DNA of 60,000 nt from Adiantum capillus-veneris (GCA_014529385.2 CM043966.1:35752739-35812738); one strand, 5' to 3'; positions 11,455 to 22,745 are shown, counted from the first letter of the stretch. Notes: generated from the letters alone by a model not told the origin. Numbers and translations are program-made.

Positions 11455-11735
11455 AAAACTAAACTCGAGATCCCGAGTTTAAATTTTTCAAAACTAATCT
11501 CGGGATCTTGAGTTTAGTTTCTATAGGCCATGAGGGGACTAATCTCGAGATGCCCGTGCTTCCCCAGCCGAGATTTGAACCCTCACCACTAGTTTGAGAG
11601 TCCGGGTCCTTAACCAACACACGCGCATGCGCTTGCTTGAAATAGATGTGTTTTTTCATAAACTTAAACTCAAAACAATAGATTTCGACAAAAAAAACTA
11701 AACTCAGGATCTCGAGTTTAGTTTTTACACATCGA
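11455..11735. repeat. Dispersed palindromic AACTAAACTCGAGATC-type repeats
   Basis: At least three copies of a near-palindromic module built on CTAAACTC.(A/G)GATC.CGAGTTTAG occur at about 11455-11485, 11490-11520 and 11695-11730, in both orientations. Each can form a hairpin. The function is unknown. The same ACTAAAC-based vocabulary appears in the foldback element just to the left, so the two may be related. Confidence 0.6.
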
Positions 11736-11779
11736 CGGTCGAGATCTGCAAACGCCCTTGATTTTGCACACTTAAAGCT

Positions 11780-11791
11780 GAGAGAGAGAGA

Positions 11792-11830
<39 letters not shown>
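11780..11830. repeat. (GA)n microsatellite
   Basis: About 25 GA dinucleotides with one GGG interruption. Confidence 0.9.
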
Positions 11831-11833
<3 letters not shown>

Positions 11834-12876
11834 TGCAGATTCCATCTCTTATTAAGGTCGCCATAACTGGCTTATTACAGAGAAAGGTGGAAGCGAAGAA
11901 AGAGGGAGAGATGAAGGTATGACTCGTTGCTCCCAAATGCACCATACACACATCAATAGGCAATGCTTCGTTGGAAGCTCTCCTTGATATCTCACTGGTC
12001 ATCCCGCTCCTTGCAAAACTACGGATCTAAGCATGAATGACAAAATGGTGATGCGACCATCACTTATAGGTCGATGTCGTTGAATTACATCTTTGCAATG
12101 ATGGATGCACGTTGTCGTGCCCTTGAGAGGATGACCGTTTGTTGGTTGACAAGATAACTGAATATGTAATTTCAAAGCTCCAACGGTGTGACAGTGGCAA
12201 ATGTAGAGGAGTGATTAATTGAAGGTTGTGGTGGATAGAGCAAAGTGGCATTCATCCATTAAGCAAATTGGAGATTACCAACTTAAATACACACTTGATT
12301 AACTTAATTGAAATGGGAGAAAGATCAGCTTCGATGCTCGAGTTTTGGATATGCCCTCCATGTCCGTTCAAATCTACTCTAATCAGCCCCACTCATCTAG
12401 CCATCAACTATGCTACTTGTCCTACCCCTTGTATCCATAATTGTACCATCAATGTCCCCACCTTAACACTAGTGATGAAACAAGTGGACATGTCAACCAA
12501 CTTCCCCACAACCTCCACCTATGACATTGTCCAACTGCCTCAACATTTGCTCTTTTGGTCATCAAAATGGGAACATCAATTGTGCAGCAAGAGGAGAGGG
12601 GGCTGCTTCAAAGCTTACGGTATATCTTTTCCTTCTTCACCTCACCCTCATTAAAGGACTACATTCACAAGGCTTGACAAATGTCTACTTTAGAGAATGT
12701 TTGTGAATTTGACAAATACACGAAACATGAGCAAGCAAGGATGTTTTCAAAGGGTTTGTCAAAACACGGCAATGTTTTCTTGCTGAGCGAAGGCAAGAAG
12801 ATGTGGTCTTCCAACTGTACATACAATTGCTTGAAGACATAAACCTTGCTAAAGTTGACTTCTATGAGTGCCCTCT
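11831..12876. other. Unassigned stretch
   Basis: A 142-codon open frame (plus, 12226-12654) is present but has no recognisable domain, no good start context and no exon partners. I do not support it as a gene. Confidence 0.3.
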
Positions 12877-13009
12877 CAAGTTTCCCCCAAGCTTGTAGGA
12901 TGCTTGGGTCCGAGCTACTACGCTCAGCCACGTTTGAACTCTTAAGTTTCCCCCAAGCTTGTAGGATGCTTGTGTCCGAGCTAATACTGCACTCGGCCAC
13001 GTTTGAACT
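12877..13009. repeat. Tandem duplication, ~66-bp unit
   Basis: AAGTTTCCCCCAAGCTTG followed by TAGGATGCTTG...GTCCGAGCTA...CACGTTTGAACT occurs at 12877 and again at 12943, with a few substitutions and a small indel. It may be a remnant of a longer minisatellite. Confidence 0.85.
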
Positions 13010-14284
13010 ATACCTCATACTAGCAACTACACAACAAGATGCCTGGAGGAAAACTTTGCTTTAGATGCTAATACCGGTGCCCTTATGATTAGGCATTGCA
13101 AGAAAGGTTCGATCTTATATAACTAATGCCATTGTGAATGTGTGACAAAGAAACCCAATGTGAAAATGTTTCGTTCAATGAGACAATTTGTTGATAGCCA
13201 GACAATACCGATGAACAGATCACCTTGCATAGTAATGAGCTCTGGGCATAGAGAAGATACGCATCTGAAAGCACAATTCATCAAACCAATAGCATGGCAA
13301 AATTGATACACTTCATTACCTTATTTAGTTTAAAACGATTGAAGAAACAATTATACTTCTAGTAAGGTACATTTTCTAATCGCCTGATCAAGCAATTCGC
13401 ACTATACAACATTCATAAGAAGCAATGTTGGGGAAAAGTGTCTCAATTCACATTGTCCCTGCTAGAAAGATCAACAATGCCCCTTAGAGCAAAAGATAAG
13501 ATATATTCCTCCTCAAATTTACCGCACTGGGTAATAATGTGAGAAAATAAGTCAAAGTTCCAAAATCTTTTCTAGGAAAGAGGATAAAGAAGAACCGCGT
13601 GGTTAGCAAAAGAATTTTCCGTGAAGTGTAATGAGTTAAAGCAAAGCAAGTTTCCATCAATATAGTCATTAACTTCAGCTGTATCGCAGCTTCCTCTGCT
13701 CTATTAACATTTTAGTTCATCGATGTGGCCTATCATGGTTAGATGGTAAAAAAGAAAGAACACATACATACTCGAAATCATGACTGGGGACCTCCCCTTT
13801 GGATATGAGGCAACCTTAATCAACTCTTTGGTCCAACAATCAACCATAATCTTATCCATACTTTTGGGACTGGCGCTCAAGCACCACCACAAGAGGAGCT
13901 TGCACCACATAATCTGATATACAATTCCCCATGTATATAATCACACAGGACTTTTCAAAACTTCATAATCAGTAGTGGGATGCCAGGCCTTCCATGAACT
14001 ACTATGTCCTGCATCCTTTGGTGTCCCCGTTGATGATGATGACAAGGTGGAAGCATGCTGCATGGTTTAGTGCTTCAAGATATGATTGAAGAGTTTGAAA
14101 AATGTTACAACTAGCCGGGCAATTTCCTTTAAATTGAGCTACAGATATGGTTAAAATACCAGGTAATCCAGAGGAGCGCTGTTTTTACAAGCACACATTG
14201 TCAGATATTTGACAAAGAGTAACCAAAATTTCATCCACAAGGAGGCTGTGCATTGGTTGAAGTCCTACATATGTGCGGTCAATT
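13010..14284. other. Region downstream of the BTA1-like gene, nothing recognised
   Basis: This lies 3' of the gene at 14285-19075 on the minus strand, so it probably includes its 3' UTR or a further intron. I looked for the second (BtaA-type, DUF3419) half of betaine lipid synthase and saw no matching exon. Short open frames at 13089-13311 and 13704-13910 (minus) have no recognisable motif. Confidence 0.4.
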
Positions 14285-14421
14285 TCAATAAACATGATTT
14301 GATGCGGTGCCATTTTCAGCATGCCCAGGCATATAAGCTCTCTTCTTGCCAAGCCAAATGTAGTGAGGAACCTTCAAAAGAGGTACATACGGGATACCAC
14401 CCCATCCATTTTCTTCAAAAA
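14285..14421 (-). CDS. BTA1: BTA1-like gene, exon 4
   Basis: 137 nt after a short 94-bp intron (acceptor CGACAG|). It encodes FEENGWGGIPYVPLLKVPHY, then IWLGKK, the C-terminal block of the methyltransferase half. The last 18 residues look like linker and end at TGA. This block is too short for the track of long frames but keeps phase perfectly. Confidence 0.85.
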
Positions 14422-14743
14422 CTGTCGATAAAAGAAAACCAAACAACCCTCTTCAAACCCAGCATTTTTATCATGTCGTTTTAAGAAATTTTGCAAAAAT
14501 CCATTAACTACAGACCTTGCTCTAAATGGTGTTCAATATACTGCCTGCGGGCAGGCCCCAAGTCTATGTTGTCAAGGTCAAAAATAGCTCGCCAAAACCA
14601 TCTAGAAAGGAATCCATGCTGCCGGCTAGGTATGTCATGTTTGAGCGATGTGTAAAAGTCTGCTATACCAAAAATCCCTCTTTCTTGATCCAAATATGAA
14701 AGCGCTTTGTCCACAGCCACCATAAAAGGTGGGATCACTGCAA

Positions 14744-14808
<65 letters not shown>

Positions 14809-17800
14809 TTAGTAATGAAAAAACCCCTGGAGATATAATAGGATGGGCCTGTCCTCAAGGGGCATAACTTCTAGGGGACCCTACAACACATAATATATAA
14901 CTATTAACTAGGCCATAGGCCATGAGCAGACTACAAGCCAAGTGCCGTTTCAATGTGTTTCAAACAGGAAAGACACTGTGGCCCCGATCCGGAATGCATA
15001 AAGGCACAGTTTTGGTTGTCAACCGCCCGTTCCAGCTTAAAAAGCGGCCAAGGAAGAGTGTTTTGCAGGTAATGTTCACCCAGGTTTGGGCATTTTTCAG
15101 GGCCTTGTAGCCATCGAAGCCTAGCTCCTCAACAGTATCTTTATTTTTTCAATCTCCTCTAGACTTGACTACCTCTCCTATTCTTGTTCTTGCTCTGCAT
15201 TCCATGTTTCTATACCAAAATCTGGAATAACTATACATACCACACAACTGGAAAAGGCCAAAGACGAAAGGCTAAGAACTGGAGGAAGCTAGGGGAATAA
15301 ACCTGGAGAATGAAAAAACTATACACAAGTGAAAAAAGGCCAGAGGCCAACTGGAAAAGGTTAGGGGAACAAACCTAGAGGAAGAGTCTCAGCAGCCTCT
15401 TCAAGATAGGCAGCATGAACCAGCTGACCAAAAGCACCACCAGCCAAAGTCACATGGGGATAGGGGACTTTACCCTAGGGAGGCATCAACCCTGTGTCCG
15501 GAACGGGGGGGGGGGACACGATGGGACGCCCAGCCAGACGGGTAAAAAGTGGGATCACAGGGGGGGCGCCCTGGGATGGCAAGCTGTTGGGGACGGCAGA
15601 GGGAATGCAGAGTCAAAAAATAATCAAAAGGTTACAATTTAGATCTTTTTTCCCCCATTTTTGGGCTCTCCTAGCAAGGGGTGAGAGCCACATTGTAGGC
15701 ACTCTCCATTTGCCTATAAAAGGGAACTGTCTCCCCCCCTTGACACACATGCACTTCACATATGAGTGCACAAGCTTGGAGCTCCCTCTCCTGCTGTCTG
15801 TGCAATCTCCCTCTCAAGTCTTTTCCTGTAGTTATGTAAAGCTCAAAATTTCTTTTTTAAAGTCTTTTTTGTTTTGCCGTTCCATGCACTGACCCCGTTT
15901 CCTAACTTCAGCCATCCCGACCCAGACCCGACCCCGTTCTCTGCCCCGGAAAAAGTAGGCAGCCGTTTAGAAACCCCTTTTTGAAGGTAAACCACAAAGC
16001 CTCCTTGGACTATAGAAGATGACAGTGGGAGGAGTGAACAACTAGCAAACCATGTAAACTGCAATCGATGCCCGACAAAAGTAGAGATGACCAGGACTCA
16101 CCAATCTAGACACATAGAAGGAACTCCCATAACAGCTCAGCCCATGCTCCCAGAAGCTGCTAAAGGACTGCCAGAGGAGAAGGAGGACAAAACAGGTGAG
16201 GCAAAGGCAACATGCCAAAAGGGAATCAGCTGCAAAGTTCTAAAAGAGGGTCATCAACCGAACCCAAAGGCGAAGAAAGGAAAGCCAAAAGACCTAGAGG
16301 AAACCCGTTTGTCTAGTGTCTGCTAGCAAAGGTGGGAACTGAGTAGGAAACCGGGCAGAAAGAGTTGTGGTAGCGGATGTCCTTACCAACACACACACAG
16401 TTTACTTACCATAAGGCGAGGCAGCCTTGTCCACCAACAGGTTAAGAAACAAAGCTGTCTGGACCAAGAAAATAGGGACTTCCCAGAGAGAGGGAGCAAG
16501 GGGAACAGGTTTCCTATTCAAGAACAGCGTTCCAGGGCCACGTTCCCTGTGTCCCCTGTAAACACGCCCGCGCGCGCACACACACGTGTGTGCACACACA
16601 GAGGAAAGACCACCTGCTACTCAACAACAAGCGCTAGAAGCACCATGTGGTTGGCTTGCATGCCTCAAAACAAGAAGACACCCTCAGCACAAACCCAGAC
16701 ACACACATCTACACAAAGGAGACAGAACAGAACAGCCCACATGCACACCACAAGCTGGTAGCAAACATCCCCAACGCTAGAGCAAACAACACATACACAC
16801 ACACATACACAATCACACAAGTATCCCTCGAACGTCCACAGACACCCACCTGAAACATACATGCATCTCAACGCATGCAAACACCCCCAAACTCACGCAC
16901 ACTCTTTTCTCTCTCCCCTACATGAAGAAAGAAAACCCTGCACAGAGGAGAAAAAAAGACTGACAGAAAGGTGGTACGAGAAAAATGCCCCCACAGGGCA
17001 GGGCAGAAAGACATGGATAAGGGGAGGGCTGGCTGCACACTACCGGCAGCTGCATGATAGATGTAGTGCATTAAATAAGATGGTCAAAATTAATGGTAAA
17101 GCATTAGAGAATGCACACAATCATCAAAAAGACATTCTATAATGAAAACAATGCATGTACAGCAGGCTTTTTCTATGTCAAATGATCAAGTAGCTGATTA
17201 TAAACCATAATAAAGTCCCTTTTCCAAGGATCACATACTAAGGAAGTCCCTAAGGTTGATCACATACAATCTGTACATGTACAAAAACGTACGCTACCAA
17301 TCAAACTACAAAAATTATAATGTACTATGGATGTTACATACGATAAGAAAATAGAAGACTTGTTAATTTGCCATAGAGTCTAGTCTTCAAAGAATAAATA
17401 TAAGGGAAAAGAGCTTACTGGGATAAAGGGCTAGAGCCCAACCACATGGAAAAAGCCCAAAAATGCAGCCCAGAATGTTCAAAAACGGTCATTTTGGCCG
17501 GTCTGCAGAGGCCCCAATGTTGACCTGAAAACTGCCAAACGAGCCTTGAACAAAACACACTAGTTCATGGTATAAACCAGAACGTACAAGTTGTAACATC
17601 TGCCTATGTTGTCTACTCGTTTAATATGGACACTCCGTACTCATGGTAAGGCTTCCAAAAAATCTCAAATAGAGCAACAGAGGTATTTCAAACACTGACT
17701 TCTCAATGGTCATCTATTGGATAAAGCATCTCATGAAACATTAGCATTACATTCCTTAAAGAAGAAGAGACATACTGCTGAGGGAATAAGAAAATGTGAC

Positions 17801-19075
17801 GAGAGTGGCTCGTATGTTATCCGGGGCAAATTCGCAAACATCTGCTTCCACTATTTCCACATTGGTCCATCCCAGATCAGTGGCTTTCCTCCTTGCTACA
17901 TCACAGAGGGGACCACAGATATCCACCACATAAATTTTCTGAAACTTTGATAGATCCATGTACTTTGACATAAACTTCACATTTTCTGCTGTCCCCCCCC
18001 CTAAATCAACCCAAACAAGTTCACCATCATCTCCCAATTCAAGCATCTTCCTTGCACATGCTCTAAGCATGCCCTCGCGACCATGAAGAAAGCGGGATCT
18101 AAACTGATCATCTGTATTGACATTGTGCAAAAAAACAGATTAGTCATAGACTATGGACTCAAAAATGATCCATGCACCGGACCACCCGAGTACAGAAGAA
18201 AATGGCAACTCATATTCAAGGACAATGTTAATGCGGAAGCTTGATTTCTGACCTACTAAGTATGGTTATACACACAACATCGAACAAATGCATACACAGA
18301 TTAAAGCAAGAAAGTGTAACAGTCCTGGTTTTCAAGGGGCTAGCCGCTGCAATACTATGCTAACGAGTCATGAAACAGAGAAGTAACTCCGCAAGCAAAA
18401 AGACAAGGTGTCATTCATAAGCCAACATCATAATTCCCTATAATCATGAAGTACACACGTGGACATTCAGTGGCCCTTCCAGGACTAATGAAGAAAATGC
18501 AGACATGCCAACATTGCATATACCATCCAAAGACTTCAAATGACTATAAAAACAAGCTTTGCAGATTTTCTGGATCTGTGATCAAAAGCAATGTCGGCCA
18601 AAGAAATGCAATCATGCCGAAGCATAATCCACTGCAACCTCTAATGATCACAGTGAATCATCGCAAAAACAAGCTGGCAATACACTGGCCCTGTGAATGA
18701 AATGTCGATTTAACCAAAATAATGTCTTGGTGGGCCGGCAGCATAGCAAGGTCAGTGTTTTGAGTCTTGACCAAGCAATTCCTAGACATAACCAGATGAT
18801 TTTCCATGCAGATGTGAACACGGGTACAAAACACACACAACATCCGTGCATGTAAAAGAGCTTGCATTTTCCATTCTCAGGGGCATTGCAGTCAAGTAAA
18901 GACACGAAACGTAGGCAGACAACGAGCAATGGAAAACATGCTTACAAGCGTGAGCCTGAGGGGCGTAGAAGCTCTCGAGGCGTTCTTTGTGTGAGTCCCC
19001 GGTGATGCGAGGGAACCACATGTTTTTGAGCACCTGCAGGTCTTGCCATCGCTCTTGCAAGGAACCCACCGCCAT
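14285..19075 (-). CDS. BTA1: Betaine lipid (DGTS) synthase, BtaB-like methyltransferase half, 4 exons
   Basis: In this family the enzyme makes the betaine lipid DGTS from diacylglycerol and S-adenosylmethionine. The BtaB-type half adds the three N-methyl groups. Exons (minus strand): 18946-19075, 17776-18111, 14516-14737 and 14285-14421. All three introns are GT...AG with matching phases (1, 1, 1), total 825 nt, 274 residues. The N-terminus carries MWFPRITGDSHKERLESFY. Joining exons 1 and 2 gives QAHA-Y-DQFRSRFLHGRE, then the AdoMet-binding motif VWVDLGGGTAENV, the acidic motif IYVVDICG and a later LVTFSYSLS-M-IPPF joined across exons 2 and 3. GIFGIADFY, FWRAIFDLDNIDLGP (exon 3) and GGIPYVPLLKVPHYIWLGKK (exon 4) follow. 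The ATG at 19073-19075 is in a good context (GCGCCATGGCG). The algal enzyme continues into a BtaA-type half, while here a TGA ends the frame at 14285-14287. It could be a methyltransferase-only gene, or splice out before the stop. Intron 2 is 3 kb and repeat-rich. Confidence 0.87.
14516..14737 (-). CDS. BTA1: BTA1-like gene, exon 3
   Basis: 222 nt. The acceptor TTGCAG| is followed by TGATCCCACC, which completes the ATG codon begun in exon 2 and continues IPPF. It encodes VAVDKALSYLDQERGIFGI and ADFY, then FWRAIFDLDNIDLGPARRQY. The donor is CAAG|GTCTG. Just upstream of the acceptor lie (TG)n and (AG)n repeats instead of a polypyrimidine tract. Confidence 0.87.
14738..17775 (-). other. Intron 2 of the BTA1-like gene, repeat-rich (3,038 bp)
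   Basis: Starts GTATGT and ends TTGCAG. It contains the (CT)n(CA)n tract at 14749-14806, G-runs near 15505-15515 and 15558-15566, CA-rich stretches at 16570-16830, and a TATA-like box (CTATAAAAGGGAACTG, 15714-15729, plus strand) in an LTR-like setting (about 15480-15900). No second LTR or coding domain was identified. Open frames inside it (for example plus 16087-16326) are Lys/Pro-rich and unrecognised. Confidence 0.7.
14749..14806. repeat. (CT)n(CA)n compound microsatellite at a splice acceptor
   Basis: About 14 CT followed by 15 CA. On the transcribed (minus) strand this is (TG)n(AG)n, ending 11 bases before the exon 3 junction at 14737/14738. Confidence 0.95.
17776..18111 (-). CDS. BTA1: BTA1-like gene, exon 2 (AdoMet-binding core)
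   Basis: 336 nt between a TACAG| acceptor and a CAGCA|GTATGT donor. It holds the glycine-rich AdoMet site VDLGGGTAENV and the following acidic segment VVDICG, then EADVCEFAPD and VTFSYSLS. Reading through the donor would add only five codons before a stop, supporting the splice. Confidence 0.88.
18946..19075 (-). CDS. BTA1: BTA1-like gene, exon 1
   Basis: 130 nt from the ATG to a GCTT|GTAAGC donor. It encodes MAVGSLQERWQDLQVLKN and then MWFPRITGDSHKERLESFYAP, ending in phase 1. The first base of the junction tyrosine codon is supplied here. Intron 1 is 18112-18945 (834 bp). Confidence 0.87.
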
Positions 19076-19252
19076 GGCGCAGCTCTGCTTTTCTCCACTG
19101 AGTTAGATTTTGATCCTACTGGTCTGCTTAATGAGCGTGTGCGCCGTTCTTAAAGAATGCGAATTTTCTTGGGCATATACGAACGATCATTCCTCGAAAA
19201 TACCCACAAACCACAGCGATATCTAACACGGGCATGCGGAGATGGGATCTAA
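19076..19252 (-). promoter_or_regulatory. Probable 5' UTR and core promoter of the BTA1-like gene
   Basis: 177 bp lie between the ATG and a MITE. A TATA-like GTATATGCCC sits at about 19171-19180, roughly 100 bp upstream of the ATG. This is inference from position only; no transcription start can be read from sequence. Confidence 0.35.
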
Positions 19253-19647
19253 GGGTGGCTTCACAAACGTCCGCGGACATCGTGCAGCTGGTTGTGCTTG
19301 CAAATGATCAACCACTACCTACATCAGCGGACAACTGAAACAGTGCTACACATGTGCACAGCTTGGCCATGAGGTGGTGTTGATTGGTGCTCAAACGACC
19401 TTGCTTTTGGGGCGATAGTCCCCTCTTGCCCAAGCTGCGAAGCCTACGGGACAACCACCAAAAAGCTGACGTTGCTCGATTTTCAACGATTAGCAATGAG
19501 GACATAAATTTTGTCCGTAGACATTGTGTGCAAAGGCCCAATGACCAACCCTTTAAAAAGTCCCTTTTGTAACTGGACAACAAATGTTTGTAACTGGACA
19601 ACAAATGTTTGTAGATTGCATGTCTGCGGACGTTTGTGAAGCCATCC
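19253..19647. mobile_element. MITE, PIF/Harbinger (Tourist)-like, 395 bp
   Basis: The left inverted end 19253-19279 (GGGTGGCTTCACAAACGTCC then GCGGACA) pairs with the right end 19621-19647 (ends GGACGTTTGTGAAGCCATCC), 27 bp with two mismatches. A 3-bp duplication TAA flanks both ends (19250-19252 and 19648-19650). Ends beginning GGG/GGA and a TAA/TTA target are characteristic of PIF/Harbinger elements. The interior has no transposase but contains a short direct repeat, TGTAACTGGACAACAAATGT (twice, about 19568-19605). It lies 178 bp upstream of the BTA1-like start codon. Confidence 0.85.
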
Positions 19648-19650
19648 TAA

Positions 19651-20043
19651 GGCCCGCTTTGTTTATTTGACTCGAGGTATTCCCCAATCTCTGAAAAATA
19701 AAAAGCTTTTCAAAACATATTAAGTGAATAAGTGAAGGGTGAGTTTAGGAAATGAAAAGACCCATGAAGGTGGAAAGTCAAAAAACTTTTTGTGTTCATA
19801 TAAAGAGGGTGGTCCACTTGAATTCACATTGGTACATTTGTGTTTTTCTTCTCCTTTATTTTTCTTGTAGTGTTTTTGTCTCTTTAAAGTGTCCATGCAC
19901 TACGTACTTGCACTATGTAAGTAGTGTATAGTGGATAGGTTCAGATACAAAAGATGACAATACGAGGTGGATCTATACTTCTAGGTCCAACATTGATTGC
20001 TTAGGGGAGAAACAAGGAGAGAGAGATACCAAAATTATAGAAA

Positions 20044-20079
<36 letters not shown>

Positions 20080-21438
20080 TGTGAGAGAGAGAGAGATCTT
20101 GCGCTTATGGTCAGTGTGATACTATCCCTGGTACATTGCAATAATAATGTTTCGTATACAATACGAGACCTCGCAAATAAAACGTAAAGTGGGTTAGCAT
20201 TTTTGTACTTTAATGTGTTTAATCAAAGTTTGAACAAAAAAAAGTTGTTGTATGTTGATCCATTTTATAATTAGAAAATAACAAAAAGCATGCAAGTCTC
20301 CTTGCACAGGGTATTTTGCACAATCCTCCCCAATTTTTCATAAAATGTGAAAATGTGTCATTCCCACGATAATACTTATATTTCGACGCATTCATTTACT
20401 ACTTTCTCAACGTTCAATAGCAAAATGTAATAGTCCTTACTCACTGCATGTTTTGATGGCCTTGTCAAGCCACATAACTTGTCTTTGACCTCTCATCTTG
20501 TCTCAAGTTTTGCAACAAGAAAAAAACACTCTAAGAAATTTTTCAACTTAAACTATACAATAAATATTCACAACCATGTATCATCGTGCTATGAAACGAA
20601 GAATAATTGCTTGCAAGCAAACAACATATGTAGTAAGGAGAAGAGCACGTGGAAGGGTAGGAAAGCCCTCTAAAACTCAAAAGTATTTGAACTATCGAAC
20701 TACTACTACTACTAGGGTAAAGGGGCCCATAATGGGACAGCCACCTTTTCTGAGACGAACACCTCCCTATAATTTATATTTTATACGTGCCACTTCTAGT
20801 ACAACAAAACTCTCATGGCGAGTTGATTACCGCCAGTATCCAGTAATCTTATTGGCTCGCTCATAGTTCGATCCTATGTGGCATCAATTTCCTTATATAC
20901 CCGCCTTGGTCGTATTACTTTGGAGCCCGATTTTTGTACACGCGAAAATTTTTGCGCCTACCGCGCTGACTATCAAAGTCGCCATGGGAGCTTGAAATTC
21001 TGCAGCACCTAGGCCTTCGTCCTAGCTGCCCTCTGTGTTAAACAAAACTCAAAATGATGCAATAGACAAAAAATGCGCCCGAGCACCGCTTAAAGGTTCT
21101 TAAACTGGGGGTTTTACCCTACTATGGTCCACACAAAAGGAGGCTTGCCAAGATGAGCAACTTATATTACCAAGGTATAAGGTTATATGCTGGCCTTCAT
21201 GCTATTGCATTGCTTGAGGACCATGCACTTTGCATATAGATTTTGTTCCACAAACCTTCGCTTGACGTGCCCATATTGATGTAATGGGCAGATTTGAAAG
21301 TATGCCAATGTGGAGCACACCACACCAATTTTGCCTACTAGTGATAGGGATGTCGATTGGGAGCATAAAGAACACGAAGATTGATCAATAATCGATTGTT
21401 GGGATCTTTAGAGCGTCAAAGATAGGTTTTGCTTGATT

Positions 21439-21497
<59 letters not shown>

Positions 21498-21659
21498 CTT
21501 CGCATTTCCTAGAAAGAGTGAGCCTTTGTTAAAAAGCTCATAGGCTATTGGAGAAGAAGGATGTGTGCACACTGATGGGGAAGAAGAAAATCCCTCTGAG
21601 ATAATTTAGGTGTTGGCCCAGTTTTCAGACCTTTTGAATATTCTGGCACACGTCAAAAT
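19651..21659. other. Unassigned stretch with two microsatellites
   Basis: Contains (GT)n at 20045-20077 running into (GA)n to 20096, and (GA)n at 21442-21494. An open frame at 20576-20866 (plus) has no recognised domain. Around 21275-21380 one frame reads HIDVMG...FCLLVIG, weakly like a copia integrase core; the evidence is too thin to call. Confidence 0.4.
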
Positions 21660-22745
21660 ACCTCTTCCCCTTCCATGAAGGTTACTTGCCGTGGTTTCTC
21701 ATACTATTTGTATCTTTCATGTGCTTGTCAAACATTGTGACAAGCAAGTTTCAACAATCCAACCATACATAAGCATAAAAGGACTAAAACCAGTCGTCAC
21801 ATGCTTGCACTATTATAAGCAAACTCTCGAATAGGGAGATAATCTTCCCAATTAGATTGCTTTTAGTTAATGTATGCTCTTAGCATATCCCCTAGCACTT
21901 GATTAACATGTTTAGTTTGACCATCCATTTCTAGATGCTTTGCAGTACTGATGGTGAGTTGTGTGTCCAACTGGTCGAACACAACCCTCTAGAAATGACT
22001 GTTAAACTTGGGATCACGATGACTCACCATATTGTTGGGCAATCCGTATAGTCTGTATAGATTGTAAACAAACAGCTTTACTAACTCTAGAGTTTTAATC
22101 GTAAACTTGGTTAGAATAAATTTGTAAATTTTATTCAACAAATCTATTATCACCCATACTGAGTCATGACCTCGTATAGTGGTTGGTAAACCCACAATAA
22201 AATCCATATACTCTCCCATTCACCATTGGGAACCTCTAAAGGATGTAAGAGACCTCCTGCTTTCAGGCGCTTTGCCTTATTAACTTGACATTTTTGGCAA
22301 TGCAAGACATAGTCTTGAACATACCCATATAAACCTATCCAGTAAAACTATCATCGTAAGTACGAGTGCATAAGTTTTCTTTATGCCTAGGTGTCCTGCA
22401 CTAGGACTATCATGACATTCATAAAGAATTTTGTGCCAAATGTCTGTGTCCATGTTGGTACACAAACTCTCCCCTTGTGGAGTAGGTACCCATCATCTAT
22501 GGAAAAATTGTTCCATCTCTGCATCTCATTACTTGAAAGAGGAGAACTCACTACCCACATTGGAGTGAGAAGGATCCTTCAATTTCACAAGGCACCACAC
22601 CATAGAGTATGTTTCATCATGCTCATATTTTCCCTTTAAAGATTCCAAAAACTCACTTCAAAGCTCGGTGAAGAGAAGAGAGTTGATCTCAGGCATACGG
22701 CTAAGAGCATCAGCTACCACATTGTATTATCCTTTATGGTAGCAA
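21660..22745 (-). pseudogene. Ty3/gypsy pol remnant: RNase H end and integrase
   Basis: Reading the minus strand from 22745, the end of RNase H (NVVADALSRMPEINSLL near 22690-22735) is followed by the integrase zinc-binding region (ILYECHDSPSAGHLGIKKT, about 22380-22435). Next comes the core with MDFIVGLPTTIRGHDSVWV (about 22150-22205) and YRLYGLPNNMVSHRDPKF near 21990-22060. A decayed DGQT..VNQVL segment near 21915 and a degraded AYNSA-like segment near 21815 close the copy. Numerous stops and shifts make it a fossil. No LTR was identified for it. It is a different family from the chromovirus-like element to its right. Confidence 0.85.

Noticed and set aside
12226-12654. 142-codon plus-strand frame
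   Set aside because: No motif, low-complexity Ser/Pro/His mix, no conserved neighbours; could be chance.
12665-13311. Minus-strand frames considered as the missing BtaA half of betaine lipid synthase
   Set aside because: None shows the expected DUF3419 features, and part of the region is a tandem duplication.
21275-21400. HIDVMG...FCLLVIG stretch resembling a copia integrase core
   Set aside because: Only about 30 residues match loosely, with stops close on both sides and no other copia domain nearby.
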